DNA from: Dictyocoela muelleri
Taxonomy: Eukaryota > Microsporidia
Reading direction: 5' to 3'
DNA length: 16,855 nt
NCBI GenBank assembly: GCA_016256075.1
Contig: SDVU01000229.1
Location: 1-16,855, forward strand
Of the stretch, positions 8,722 through 16,601 are shown in pieces. Position 1 is the stretch's first letter; each line of letters starts with the position of its first letter. Below the pieces are notes generated by a model. It saw only the letters and a program-made list of their open reading frames with translations, was not told the origin of the DNA and ran no database searches. The position numbers and the translations under genes are program-made.

Positions 8722-8889
8722 AGTTATAGACCCACAAAGTTTAGACCCATCAAAGTTATAGACCCATCAAAGTTATAGACCCATCAAAGTTATAGACCCA
8801 TCAAAGTTATAGACCCATCGAAGTTATATACCCATCAAAGTTATATACCCATCAAAGTTATAGACCCATCAAAGTTATAGACCCATCAA
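8722..8889 (+). repeat. 17-bp tandem array, ten units
   Basis: The unit AGTTATAGACCCATCAA is repeated head to tail. The first two units are 16 bp, the other eight are 17 bp. Differences are few (ATATA for ATAGA in two units, CGA for CAA in one). Right of 8890 the same core continues in degenerate copies spaced about 22-26 bp. The uniform block looks like a recent local amplification of the FB2 subrepeat. There are no unique spacers, so it is not CRISPR. Confidence 0.9.
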
Positions 8890-10111
8890 AGTTATAGATT
8901 CGTTTTTTTAAATTTATAGACCCGTTTTTTAGTTATAGACACATTTCTTTAAAAGTTATAGACATATTTTTCCAAAGTCATAGACACATTCTTTAAAAGT
9001 TATAAACCCGTTTTCTAAGAGTTAAAGACCCTTTTCTATAAAGTTATGACTCATTTTTCCAAGAGTTATAGACCTATTCCTTTCAAAGTTATAGAATCAC
9101 TTTTCAAATTCACATACTATTTTATTTCAGACTTATAGGCGCATTTTTATAGAGTTATAGACACATTTTGCCGGAGTTATAAATAATCTGTGAAATTTTT
9201 CATCAATCAATTGTTAATAACCCATGTTTTTAACTATTATTTCTTACCCGTATTTTTAGCCCGTATTTTTTAGTCATTATTTTTTAGCCCTTATTTTAGC
9301 TCTTATTTTTGAAATTTCTAACTCGTATTTCTAGACCTTTGTTTTTTAACCATTTTTTAACCTTTTTACAACCATTTTTATATTCATTGTTTTTTAAATA
9401 TTATTTTTTAACCCTTTTTAAATAAAATTAAAAAAAGGGCTTAAAAATAGGTGTTAAAATATAAATTTTAAAAAACATGGGTTAAAAAGGGGGTTAAAAA
9501 GTAAAGGCTAAAAAATAGGAGTTACAAAATAATGTTTAAAAAATAAGGGTTAAAAAATGCTGGTTAAAAAACAATGATTAAAAAAAATGTTAAAAAACAA
9601 AGATTAAAAAATAAGGTAACAAAAAGTTCAATATATGGTTAAAAAGTAAAAGCCGAAAAATAAGAGTTACAAAATAATGATTGAAAAATAAGGTTTAAAA
9701 ACTGCTGGTTAAAAAAACAATGGTTAAAAAAACATTGTTAAAAAAAGATTAAAAAATATGGTAAAAAAATGTTCAAAATAATGGCTAAAATTAGGGCTAA
9801 AAAATAATGCTAAAAATACGGGCTACAAAAATACAGCGAAAATACGGGTTATAAAATGCTGGTTAAAAATAAGAGTTAAAAATATGGGTTATAGCAATTT
9901 ATCGAAGCGAATTTTCGCAGATAATTTATATCTCTGGCAAAATGTGTCTATAACTCTATAAAAATTTATCTATAAGTCTGAAATAAAATGGTTTGTAACT
10001 TTGAAATCGATAGGTCTATAACTCTTGGGGGAAATGGGTCTATAACTTTGAAATAAATAGGTCTTTAACTCATGGAAAAATGGGTCTAAAACTTTGATAT
10101 AAATAGGTCTA
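8722..10111. mobile_element. Foldback element FB2, related to FB1
   Basis: FB2 has the same modular arms as FB1. From the left come AGTTATAGACCCATCAA and AGTTATAGACCCRTTTT units (8722-9190), then TTATTTTTTAGCCC units (about 9235-9420), then the inverted series GGGTTAAAAAATAA (about 9430-9900) and GGGTCTATAACTTT (about 9945-10111). Single-copy parts between the zones also match in inverted order: about 9130-9236 pairs with about 9874-9980, including GTTATAGACACATTTTGCC. No frame is present. The outer end seen in FB1 is not recognisable on the left, and the right arm stops abruptly at the end of M2, so the element is incomplete or older than FB1. Confidence 0.75.
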
Positions 10112-10122
10112 GGTTCTCCAAC

Positions 10123-10436
10123 GGTTTCCCGCCCCCCCTAAAAACCCAAAAATAGAAATGGTAAGAGATCTTTATAACAAATGATAATAAAAATCTTTTA
10201 AAATCCAGAGTTCTACTCATATATATATAAATATTTTATATTATTAAGCTATGAATTAAATTTTTCTAAATTTGATGCGAAGCACCAAATTTAGAAAAAA
10301 TTAATTTATTGCTTCATATTATAAAATATTTATATATATGAGTAGAACTCGGGATTTTAAGAGATTTTTATTATCATTTGTTATAAAGATCTCTTACCAT
10401 TTCTATTTTTGGGTTTTTAGGGGGGGTCGGGAAACC
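10123..10436. repeat. 314-bp palindrome, left terminal repeat of M2
   Basis: Arms run from GGTTTCCCG and CCCTAAAAACCC inward to a centre at TTTGATGCGAAGCACCAAA. Long matching blocks include AAATGGTAAGAGATCTTTAT and AACAAATGATAATAAAAATC. Single-stranded DNA would form a hairpin of about 150 bp. Confidence 0.9.
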
Positions 10437-10489
10437 GGGTCACAAGTTACTTTGATATATAAAAAAATTAAAATAAAAAAATTAAAAAA

Positions 10490-11372
10490 TTAAATAAAAC
10501 CATTTAATATAATCATTAAAAACTCACTAAATTCAATGTTTTTATAGTTTCTGAAAAACATGAAAACATTTAAATGGTCAGGTAGGGTATCAAGACTGAC
10601 CCCATAACTGTAATGTTTTATTTTTTTCAGGTGAAGCCAAAGATTTTCAATCATTTGTGTATTGGCTTTAGTAACTGGGTCTACAAAAAAATGCTTATGA
10701 TTTACGCTATCAGTATATTTATCCTGAATCTTTTTGTACACTGACCACTTATCAGAAACTATATATGACTTTTTTTTGATGTATTTATCAATAAGAGGTA
10801 ATAAATTTTTGGCATCCCTATTCTCAACTACTTGGCAATAACAATAACCAGTTTTGTATTCTACGGCTCCCCAAACCCAAACTGGTTTTCCTATATCGCC
10901 AACTCCATATTTTCGTTTTGCCCAATACGTTTCATCTATTTGTACCTCTTTTAATACATTTCCTAGTGGCCTCTGATTTGCTCTGACATATAAACTAATT
11001 TTTTCCCTGAATAATTGAAGCAGGTTTCTGTACATATCTTCACCAATTTCACAGTTTTGCATAATATATGAGGCACTAAAATGGTTTTTATTAACAAAAA
11101 TTCAAATTTAAAGAAAACGAAAGTTGGAATTCTTTTATCTGCTAGAGAACAATCAGACTAAATATTAACTGTTCCTTTACATTAAAAAATTTCCAGCAGT
11201 AACTGAAATTATATTTAGTTGTACGTTTTATTTTCATTTCTTTATTGCACTTGGCACAAAAATTTTGCTTTGATATTGCCTCTAGAACTTGCATAATTTC
11301 AATTATGTTTTCTTTTTGTGAAATATAAGCAAAAAATTCATGATCAGGGGCCATATTTATACGTTTCAACAT
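10490..11372 (-). pseudogene. ISXO2-like DDE transposase of M2, recently broken
   Basis: This is the transposase for M2. The C-terminal 190 codons (10490-11062) are open and hold the DDE core: VQIDETYWAKRKYG with D43, YIVSDKWSVYKKI with D104, and VDPVTKANTQMIENLW with E139, numbered within that frame. This matches the ISXO2-like/Merlin pattern of IDE, SD and NTQ-IE--W. The N-terminal 76 codons (11142-11372) carry the zinc-ribbon Cys pair FCAKC (C39, C42) and a later Cys at 59. Between 11070 and about 11185 the homologous text (CKGTVNI, then SDCSLADKRIPTF) lies in other frames with a stop, so at least two frame changes separate the halves. The gene is dead as it stands but is the least eroded transposase here. 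The combined length is about that of Merlin transposases. Confidence 0.85.
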
Positions 11373-11419
11373 TGTGTGTCATTTTTCTATTTTTTATATA
11401 TCAAAGTAACTTGTTACCC

Positions 11420-11730
11420 GGTTTCCCGATTCCATCTGAAAACCCAAAAATGGAAATATTAAGAGATCTTATTTACAAATGATAATTAAAATCTCTCAAA
11501 ATCTCGAGTTCTACTCATAAGTAAAAAAGTATAATATGAAGCTATGAATTAAATTTTTCTAAATTTTGTTCTTCGCACCAAATTTAGAAAAATTTAATTC
11601 ATAGCTTAATAATATAAAATATTTTTACATATTAGTAAAACTCTGGATTTTAAGAGGTTTTTATTATCATTTGTTAATAAGATCTCTTACCATTTACATT
11701 TTTGGGGTTTTTTAGGGGGGTCGGGAAAGC
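11420..11730. repeat. ~311-bp palindrome, right terminal repeat of M2
   Basis: It is the inverted counterpart of the left palindrome, with its centre near TTTTGTTCTTCGCACCAAA. The inner arm (ACCCAAAAATGGAAATATTAAG) is more diverged than the outer arm (AATGTAAATGGTAAGAGATC when read inward). Confidence 0.9.
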
Positions 11731-11763
11731 GTTGGAGAACCGATAAATTTTATTTTTTTTTTA

Positions 11764-11992
11764 ATTTTGGGGTAGCAGAAATCTCGAAGAACAGAAGAGA
11801 TGAATGTAAACATGTAATTTAGTAAATGCGTAATTAATAAATGTGTATAACAAGAGATATTTATTTTTACATGGGACTGTTTCATGTAAAAATAAATATC
11901 TCTTGTTACACACATTAAAAAATTACGCATTTACTAAATTACATGTTTACATTCATCTCTTCTGTTCTTCGAGATTTCTGCTACCCCAAAAT
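11764..11992. mobile_element. 229-bp foldback MITE
   Basis: Both ends read ATTTTGGGGTAGCAGAAATC inward, and the arms of about 110 bp differ at only a handful of positions near GTAATTAATAAATGTG. The centre is GGACTGTTT between TTTTTACATG and CATGTAAAAA. There is no coding capacity. The start is only 22 bp right of M2. No clear target duplication is visible. The high arm identity suggests recent activity or conversion between arms. The open frames on both strands here are mirror images from the palindrome and are not genes. Confidence 0.85.
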
Positions 11993-12279
11993 AGAAAAGT
12001 ATCAAAGTACGTTACGAAATGCCAAACTAAAAAATATGATAAATAAAAAATTATAAAATTCATCAGGAGTGGTGGTGTTTAAGTTATTTTAACATAATTT
12101 TGATAGTTTGCATTGATTTTATTCATTAATTTTGGAATAAAGACCAAATCATAAATTTTATAGAGTCTATGGGGATTAATAGAAAAACAATATTTAAATT
12201 TTATAAGAAATTTAGATTGTTAATATATCAATACATTATTAATAATCCTATACTGTTAGGATGAGATTGTATAATTTGC

Positions 12280-12740
12280 CTAATTGATGGAACCTGTTTT
12301 TGCAATAAGCAAAAGTATAGAATATGAGGGGGTAGGCGAGAGCAGATATGTGTTTTTGGTATCTTAGATACACTATTCATTATTGAAAGAGACTATATGG
12401 GAATAGTTTCTAATGGGAAAAAAGAAACACTACTTCCTATCATATAAAGTGATGTATCTCCTGAATCTATAATACATAGCGACGAATAGCCTACATATCG
12501 TAGTATTAATGCAGAGTTATATGAAGATAGCACTGTAAGACACAAACTACACTTTGTGGATCCAATTAATGGTGTACATACTCAACATATTGAGTTATAT
12601 TGGAACAAAAAAAATATAGGTCTAAAATAATGAAAGTTGTGAAAAATACTGATTTATACCTATATATAAATGAATGGTTGTGGAGAGACAATATAGAAGG
12701 ATATTGTCTTGAAAAATTATTCAATTTAATAAAAAAATAG
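12280..12740 (+). pseudogene. Broken ISXO2-like transposase of M3
   Basis: One frame from 12280 shows the family core: LIDGTCFCNKQKYRI, with the first catalytic Asp but Gly where the family usually has Glu, then ICVFGILDTLF, ESIIHSDE with the second Asp, PTYRSINAELYED, and FVDPINGVHTQHIELYW with the catalytic Glu. Four in-frame stops interrupt this frame as far as 12630. The tail from 12630, YLYINEWLWRDNIEGYCLEK to a stop at 12738-12740, is in another frame. This is a third and distinct lineage of the same transposase family, in the opposite orientation to M1 and M2. Confidence 0.85.
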
Positions 12741-12811
12741 ATAAAAAATATTTTTTTCTGGGGCAAATTTTGGACTTGTGTATTTCTGGGGGCAAAATTT
12801 GGACTTGATCC
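12280..12811 (+). mobile_element. Merlin/IS1595-like remnant M3, left part missing
   Basis: The right end, read inward from 12811, is GGATCAAGTCCAAATTTTGC, which shares GGATCAAGT with both ends of M1. Just inside, TTTCTGGGGCAAATTTTGGA and TTTCTGGGGGCAAAATTTGG form a direct repeat pair. No matching left end was found between 11993 and 12280, and the N-terminal part of the transposase is not seen, so the element is truncated on the left, possibly near the foldback MITE. Confidence 0.7.
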
Positions 12812-13072
12812 TTTTTTTTCATAATCACAAACCAAATTGTCACGTTAAATACTAATTCAAAATGGGTATTCAATTTATTAAAAAATATAAAATCCTTACT
12901 TTATAAATTTATACTTATTTAAGATCGTGATTTTAAAAATAGAACCTTTTTAGAAATTACAAAACATTATTTTTACTTAGAATCAATAGAAGTTCATTTT
13001 TTCTAATGATAAATTTATCTTATATAGTTTTACAAAGTTTTTTTAAAAAAAATAGAATTCAAAAATATTCTT

Positions 13073-13123
13073 AAATTTTTTTGTCATGTAAATTTTTTTG
13101 TCATGTAAATGTTTTTGTCATGT
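13073..13123 (+). repeat. Three 17-bp direct repeats
   Basis: AAATTTTTTTGTCATGT occurs twice exactly (13073-13089, 13090-13106), then once as AAATGTTTTTGTCATGT (13107-13123). It ends three bases before an ATG whose frame is doubtful. It may be a slippage product or a binding-site cluster; nothing further can be told. Confidence 0.85.
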
Positions 13124-13494
13124 AAATGTTTATTATGCTTAAGATATTTAAAAAAATCATAAAAATATATCTTACTACAAAAAAATTTAAAATTATATTC
13201 AGATTTATTCAGCAATTTAAATTTATTATAACTTTATTTAAACACAAATCCTTTGTACCTTTATTTTACAACATATTTTTTTCCTACTTTTCTTTTGCAA
13301 AAATATTAATCCTACTTTTTAAAAACAGAAAATTTATATTATGGACTGTTATATTTATATAAATAAATATTTTTAAATTAACCAATGATAAAAAATACTA
13401 ATTTTCTTTTACCTTTAATTCTACCAATAATTATGTTCCCGTCAAAATAAACACATTAACAAATAAAATTTTTAAATCTTTTTAAAACAAAAAA

Positions 13495-13515
13495 TCTGAA
13501 ACGCTTTGTTTCAGA
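13495..13515. repeat. Small hairpin upstream of the 136-aa gene
   Basis: TCTGAAAC and GTTTCAGA pair around GCTTT, 33 bp before the start codon. It could lie in the 5' leader of the mRNA. No function is known. Confidence 0.6.
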
Positions 13516-13548
13516 AAAATAAATAAATAAAAAATAAATTTTATATTC

Positions 13549-13959
13549 ATGAAACTCAATTTTTTATTTTTAACAACGATCTTATGCTACGAATTCCAGA
13601 GACGGTTTGAATATTATAATGATCCTTATATATACATTAACGGCAAGCCAATTTTAGTTCGTCGATTTCATCCAAGAGTAGTAATTACGAGAGATGATCG
13701 TCCTATCGAACCTATATCACATGAAAATAGTATATATTCAAAAAATAATCATGAAAAAATCCAATCACCTGATAAAAAATCTACATTTATGTCTAATTTA
13801 AAAATAAAAATGAAGCAATTCTTTGAGAGTATTAGAAAGGAAGTCTCAATTATAAAGGTATTTACTTTTATTTTATTTTCAATTATATTTATTTTCATCG
13901 GTTATCAAATAAGAAAAAATGAAGAACATGGAAATTATGTGAGGCTTCCTTCATCGTAA
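13549..13959 (+). CDS. Small putative membrane protein, 136 aa
   Basis: I do not recognise this protein. The start has a short hydrophobic run (LNFLFLTTILC, residues 3-13) that may be a signal peptide or signal anchor. Residues 15-60 are rich in Tyr, Arg and Pro with phrases such as DPYIYINGKPILVRRF and RDDRPIEPI. Residues 61-100 are polar and basic. Residues 101-119 (IIKVFTFILFSIIFIFIGY) form a clear transmembrane helix, followed by a charged tail of 17 residues. The likely topology is a lumenal or extracellular N-terminal part and a short cytosolic tail, if the first segment is cleaved. The balanced composition with many Arg and Pro, unlike chance frames in this DNA, supports a real gene. 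There is no CCC or GGG motif at the start, and the next ATG is far downstream. It stands alone between repeats. Confidence 0.65.
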   Translation: MKLNFLFLTTILCYEFQRRFEYYNDPYIYINGKPILVRRFHPRVVITRDDRPIEPISHENSIYSKNNHEKIQSPDKKSTFMSNLKIKMKQFFESIRKEVSIIKVFTFILFSIIFIFIGYQIRKNEEHGNYVRLPSS

Positions 13960-14754
13960 ATAATTATTAAATTTATTTATTTTTAGTGTATTTGATATAA
14001 ATTTAGTTTTTTATTAAAACTATAATTTTATTTTAATTTTTTATTAAAACTGTAATTTAATTTTTATTAAAACTATAATTTTAATTTAGTTTTAACTTTT
14101 AAGGATATTTATAATTTTCAGATTTTTTTAAAGTTTTATTAAATTCTAAATTTAGCCAGCAAGAGAAAATAAAATTTTTAAAAATTATTATTTAATTTTT
14201 CCGGCAAATATTAATAAATCAAGTAATTTAATTAAGCAGAAAATTGATTTTTAATAAAAAAAAAAATTTAATCGTTTGTTTAATTGTTCCAAAATTATGT
14301 TTTATTCTTGATTTTTAAAATAAAATAAAAAATCATTTTATTTCCAAACATGTAGATAAAGATCTTATGATTTGTTATTAGATTTTCTAAAAGCTCGTTG
14401 GTCAACATTTTAAATGAAAATTTATACATGATATTGGCTGTAACACAATGCTTTATATTAATAACAGATAATAGTATTTTTCTCACAAATTTCATTATAC
14501 AATTGGCTTATTGATAGTACTCATTCAGATATGATCTTTTAGAAATTTTTTTTTGAAAATTTAGGGAAAAACTATGCAGATTCATATAAAAATGTGTAAG
14601 ATGTATTAACACGAAAATAATCACTGTAACTTTGCGTCATATATAAAATTTATTCGTATAATACTTAAAAATTTTGATCCTTCGTTATAAAAAATAATCA
14701 TTTTGATCATAAATCTTAACATTAGATTATATACTTTCTATAATTAATAATTTA
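13960..14754. other. Gene-free stretch, AT-rich with short repeats
   Basis: TTATTAAAACTATAATTTTA occurs at 14011 and 14064, with a variant TTATTAAAACTGTAATTTAA at 14041, giving a small degenerate tandem cluster just after the 136-aa gene. A 66-codon minus-strand frame at 14295-14495 has no supporting feature. Nothing else is recognised. Confidence 0.5.
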
Positions 14755-15215
14755 GCCAGATGCTCATGGGTTAACACTCTTAAATGTAAAATTTAAGTAT
14801 CGTGGTTTGAATCCGCTGACGTCACTCTTTAATAAATAATGAGGGAATGACATTAAGCGGTCATAACTAGATAATTATAGTATAATATACAGTTGTTTCA
14901 GTGTGGTATAGCTGATTAAGACTTGGTCTAATACGACAATGAAGCAGAAGGGGCTCTCCTAGGTGAGGGGATGAGTGCGGCGACGCATCTCGGTAAAAAG
15001 TAGTGATAAATAAAATATCATGAAAAAAACTATAATTACCTGTATCCTGCCGAGTCATTGATAAAACGAAAATCACGTATACAGCTGGGCTTCTGAGTAG
15101 ATTAGAAAGTGAAGTATTGTTAGAACAGCAAGAACCAAAGGTCGCAGATCCAAGGTAGGGGAAACCTCTCCGGGTTGGCAGCTATGATGTAATCAGAATG
15201 TAATATATATATAAT
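14755..15215 (+). mobile_element. SINE copy A, full length
   Basis: This is the most complete copy. The tRNA-like head (14755 to about 14824) starts GCCAGATGCTCATGGGTTAA and has a B box variant, GGTTTGAATCC. It joins the body at GACGTCACTCTTTAATAAAT. The body continues through CAGTTGTTTCAGTGTGGTAT, AAGACTTGGTCTAATACGAC, GAGTGCGGCGACGCATCTCG, GTATCCTGCCGAGTCATTGA and GAACCAAAGGTCGCAGATCC to GGCAGCTATGATGTAATCAG and an AT-rich tail. No protein is encoded; a 69-codon minus-strand frame is accidental. A 3' tail of AATGTAATATAT is shared with copy B. No target duplication was found with confidence. Confidence 0.8.
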
Positions 15216-15319
15216 TAATAATTATTCAAATTGTGATAATTTGTAGACGGTAATAAGTAATAATTGTTAGTATTTCATCAATTCAATGATAACTTTTTAA
15301 TAACTCAATGATAATTTGA

Positions 15320-16495
15320 GTCAGAAAGCTTAATAGTTAACATTCCCTCAATGTATATTTTTTTGGATCAATGTTCGAATCCCTTTGACGTCACTCTTTA
15401 TAATAAATGAGGGTATGAATTTAAGCAGCTAAAATCTATACAAAATAGGGTCTTGTTTAGCAAAATGGACAAAAAGGGTTATTTTACTAAACAAAAGTAA
15501 ATTTTTTTTCTAAAATAAGTCAAAAAAATTTCAAAGTGAAATAAAAGATTTTAACTAATAAAAAAACACATCAAGAAATTTGCTTCGACCTTCCATACAT
15601 ACTTTTCTTACATAAACTTTTCAATATTGCATTAATAAAGGGTAATAAATTTTTCATTATATATTCTTATATACATACTGCAATATCAGTTTTTAATATA
15701 AACAGATATTACCGAGTTTAGTGTATTTTAGGGGAAACCCCAAATAGACTAAACTCGTGGCTTGGCTTATATTTAAAACTGATTTTTACAGTATGTATAT
15801 AAGACTATATAAAGAAGATTTTATTTTCCTATATTAATGCAAAATTGTATATTTTATGTAAGAAAAGGTATGTCTGGAAGGTTATGACAAAAATTTTCTG
15901 GTTTTTTTAGAAAATTATCATTAAATATGAACACATTATTCAGAGAAATATTTTTAAAGTAGCTAATTAAAGTAATTTCCATTGGTTATATATTTTGCAA
16001 GAGACATAGCAACATTTTTTAACATTTCTAAGAATTATTAAATGTAATTACAGTAAATATATTTTTCTATATTTTTTTTATTTTTTTGAACTTTAAATTT
16101 TATTTTTTTTATTTTTTTTTCTAAAATTTTATTTAAATTTGATAATTATAGGTGGTGACTTTAGGTCGGGCTATTTTACTAAAGTTGACCCTCAAATATA
16201 GTAATATATACAGCTGTTTCAGTGTGTTAATTTGAAACAAATTTGATAAAAATGTGGCAGAAGGGTATCTTATTTATTTAAGTTCGAGTGCAGCGACATG
16301 TTCTAGCAAAAAGAATTAAAACCAGAAGAATTTATGAAAAATCATAAAATTACTTGTATCATGATAATGCAAAAATTGTATTTAATCAATCTCTAGGAGG
16401 CTTATGAATGACGTATAACTGAATACAAAGGACGTGTCTAAAGTGCCGTATGGGGACAACTGTTTTGGTGGGCAATTGGTGATATTTTCAACATT
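15320..16495 (+). mobile_element. SINE copy D, split by a MITE
   Basis: The left piece (15320-15446) has the eroded head with B box GTTCGAATCCC near 15373, the GACGTCACTCTTT junction and GAGGGTATGAATTTAAGCAG. The right piece (16193 to about 16495) resumes at TATAGTAATATATACAGCTG, then TTTCAGTGTG and GTGCAGCGACATG, and fades near 16495. Together they match copy A in order, so one SINE was interrupted by the element at 15447-16192. This is the most diverged copy in its 3' half. Confidence 0.75.
15447..16192. mobile_element. 746-bp MITE with central palindrome, inside SINE D
   Basis: The ends are AGGGTCTTGTTTAGCAAAAT and, read inward from 16192, AGGGTCAACTTTAGTAAAAT. Flanks ACAAAAT and CAAATATA are compatible with an imperfect target duplication of about 8 bp. 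Both ends carry subterminal hairpin motifs (ATTTTACTAAA). The middle, 15588-15882, is a 295-bp palindrome with arms from ACCTTCCATACATAC to a GGGGAAACCCC centre. No gene is present. It is younger than the SINE copy it splits. Confidence 0.8.
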
Positions 16496-16601
16496 TACCA
16501 TTACAAAATATTTTGGTTTTATAAACAAAATACATTTCGAGAATTTTTTTTTAAATTTTCATTATCGAGTAATTAAATAAATTTCTTATACGTTTAAATC
16601 G

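Larger units (their letters stand above)
10112..11741 (-). mobile_element. Merlin/IS1595-like transposon M2 with palindromic long TIRs
   Basis: The ends are GGTTCTCCAACGGTTTCCCG at 10112 and, read inward from 11741, GGTTCTCCAACGCTTTCCCG. Each end continues as a repeat of about 350 bp, the two copies being inverted relative to each other, and each repeat is itself a palindrome (10123-10436 and 11420-11730). The inner ends are also inverted: CACAAGTTACTTTGATATAT (10441-10460) and its reverse complement near 11396-11415. Outer arms share variants (CCAGAGTT, ATTATTAAGC) that differ from those shared by the inner arms (CGAGTTC, ATAATATGAAGC), so the terminal repeats are true inverted duplicates. 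A minus-strand DDE transposase lies between them. No target duplication is seen, since the left flank is FB2 sequence and the right flank is not, so one side has been rearranged. Confidence 0.8.
12741..13548. other. Gene-poor stretch before the 136-aa gene
   Basis: Beyond the end of M3 the sequence is A/T-rich with no recognised gene. An open frame of 78 codons at 13126-13362 (plus) encodes a Lys/Ile/Phe-rich chain with weak hydrophobic runs. Such frames arise easily in DNA this poor in GC, so it is not called as a gene. Confidence 0.45.

Noticed and set aside
8722-8889. CRISPR array
   Set aside because: The 17-bp units are directly joined with no unique spacers, and there are no cas genes.
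11999-12017. TATCAAAGTACGTTAC as another copy of the M2 inner end
   Set aside because: It resembles TATCAAAGTAACTTGTTAC but is short and gapped, so chance cannot be excluded.
11712-12046. 72- and 67-codon frames on opposite strands
   Set aside because: They are mirror readings of the 229-bp palindrome.
13126-13362. 78-codon Lys/Ile/Phe-rich frame
   Set aside because: Its composition is what random AT-rich DNA gives. No start signal, motif or partner gene supports it.
14295-14495. 66-codon minus-strand frame
   Set aside because: No signal peptide, motif or start context. Frames of this length are expected by chance in such DNA.
14867-15076. 69-codon minus-strand frame
   Set aside because: It lies within SINE copy A, antisense to its body, and is not conserved as a frame in the other copies.
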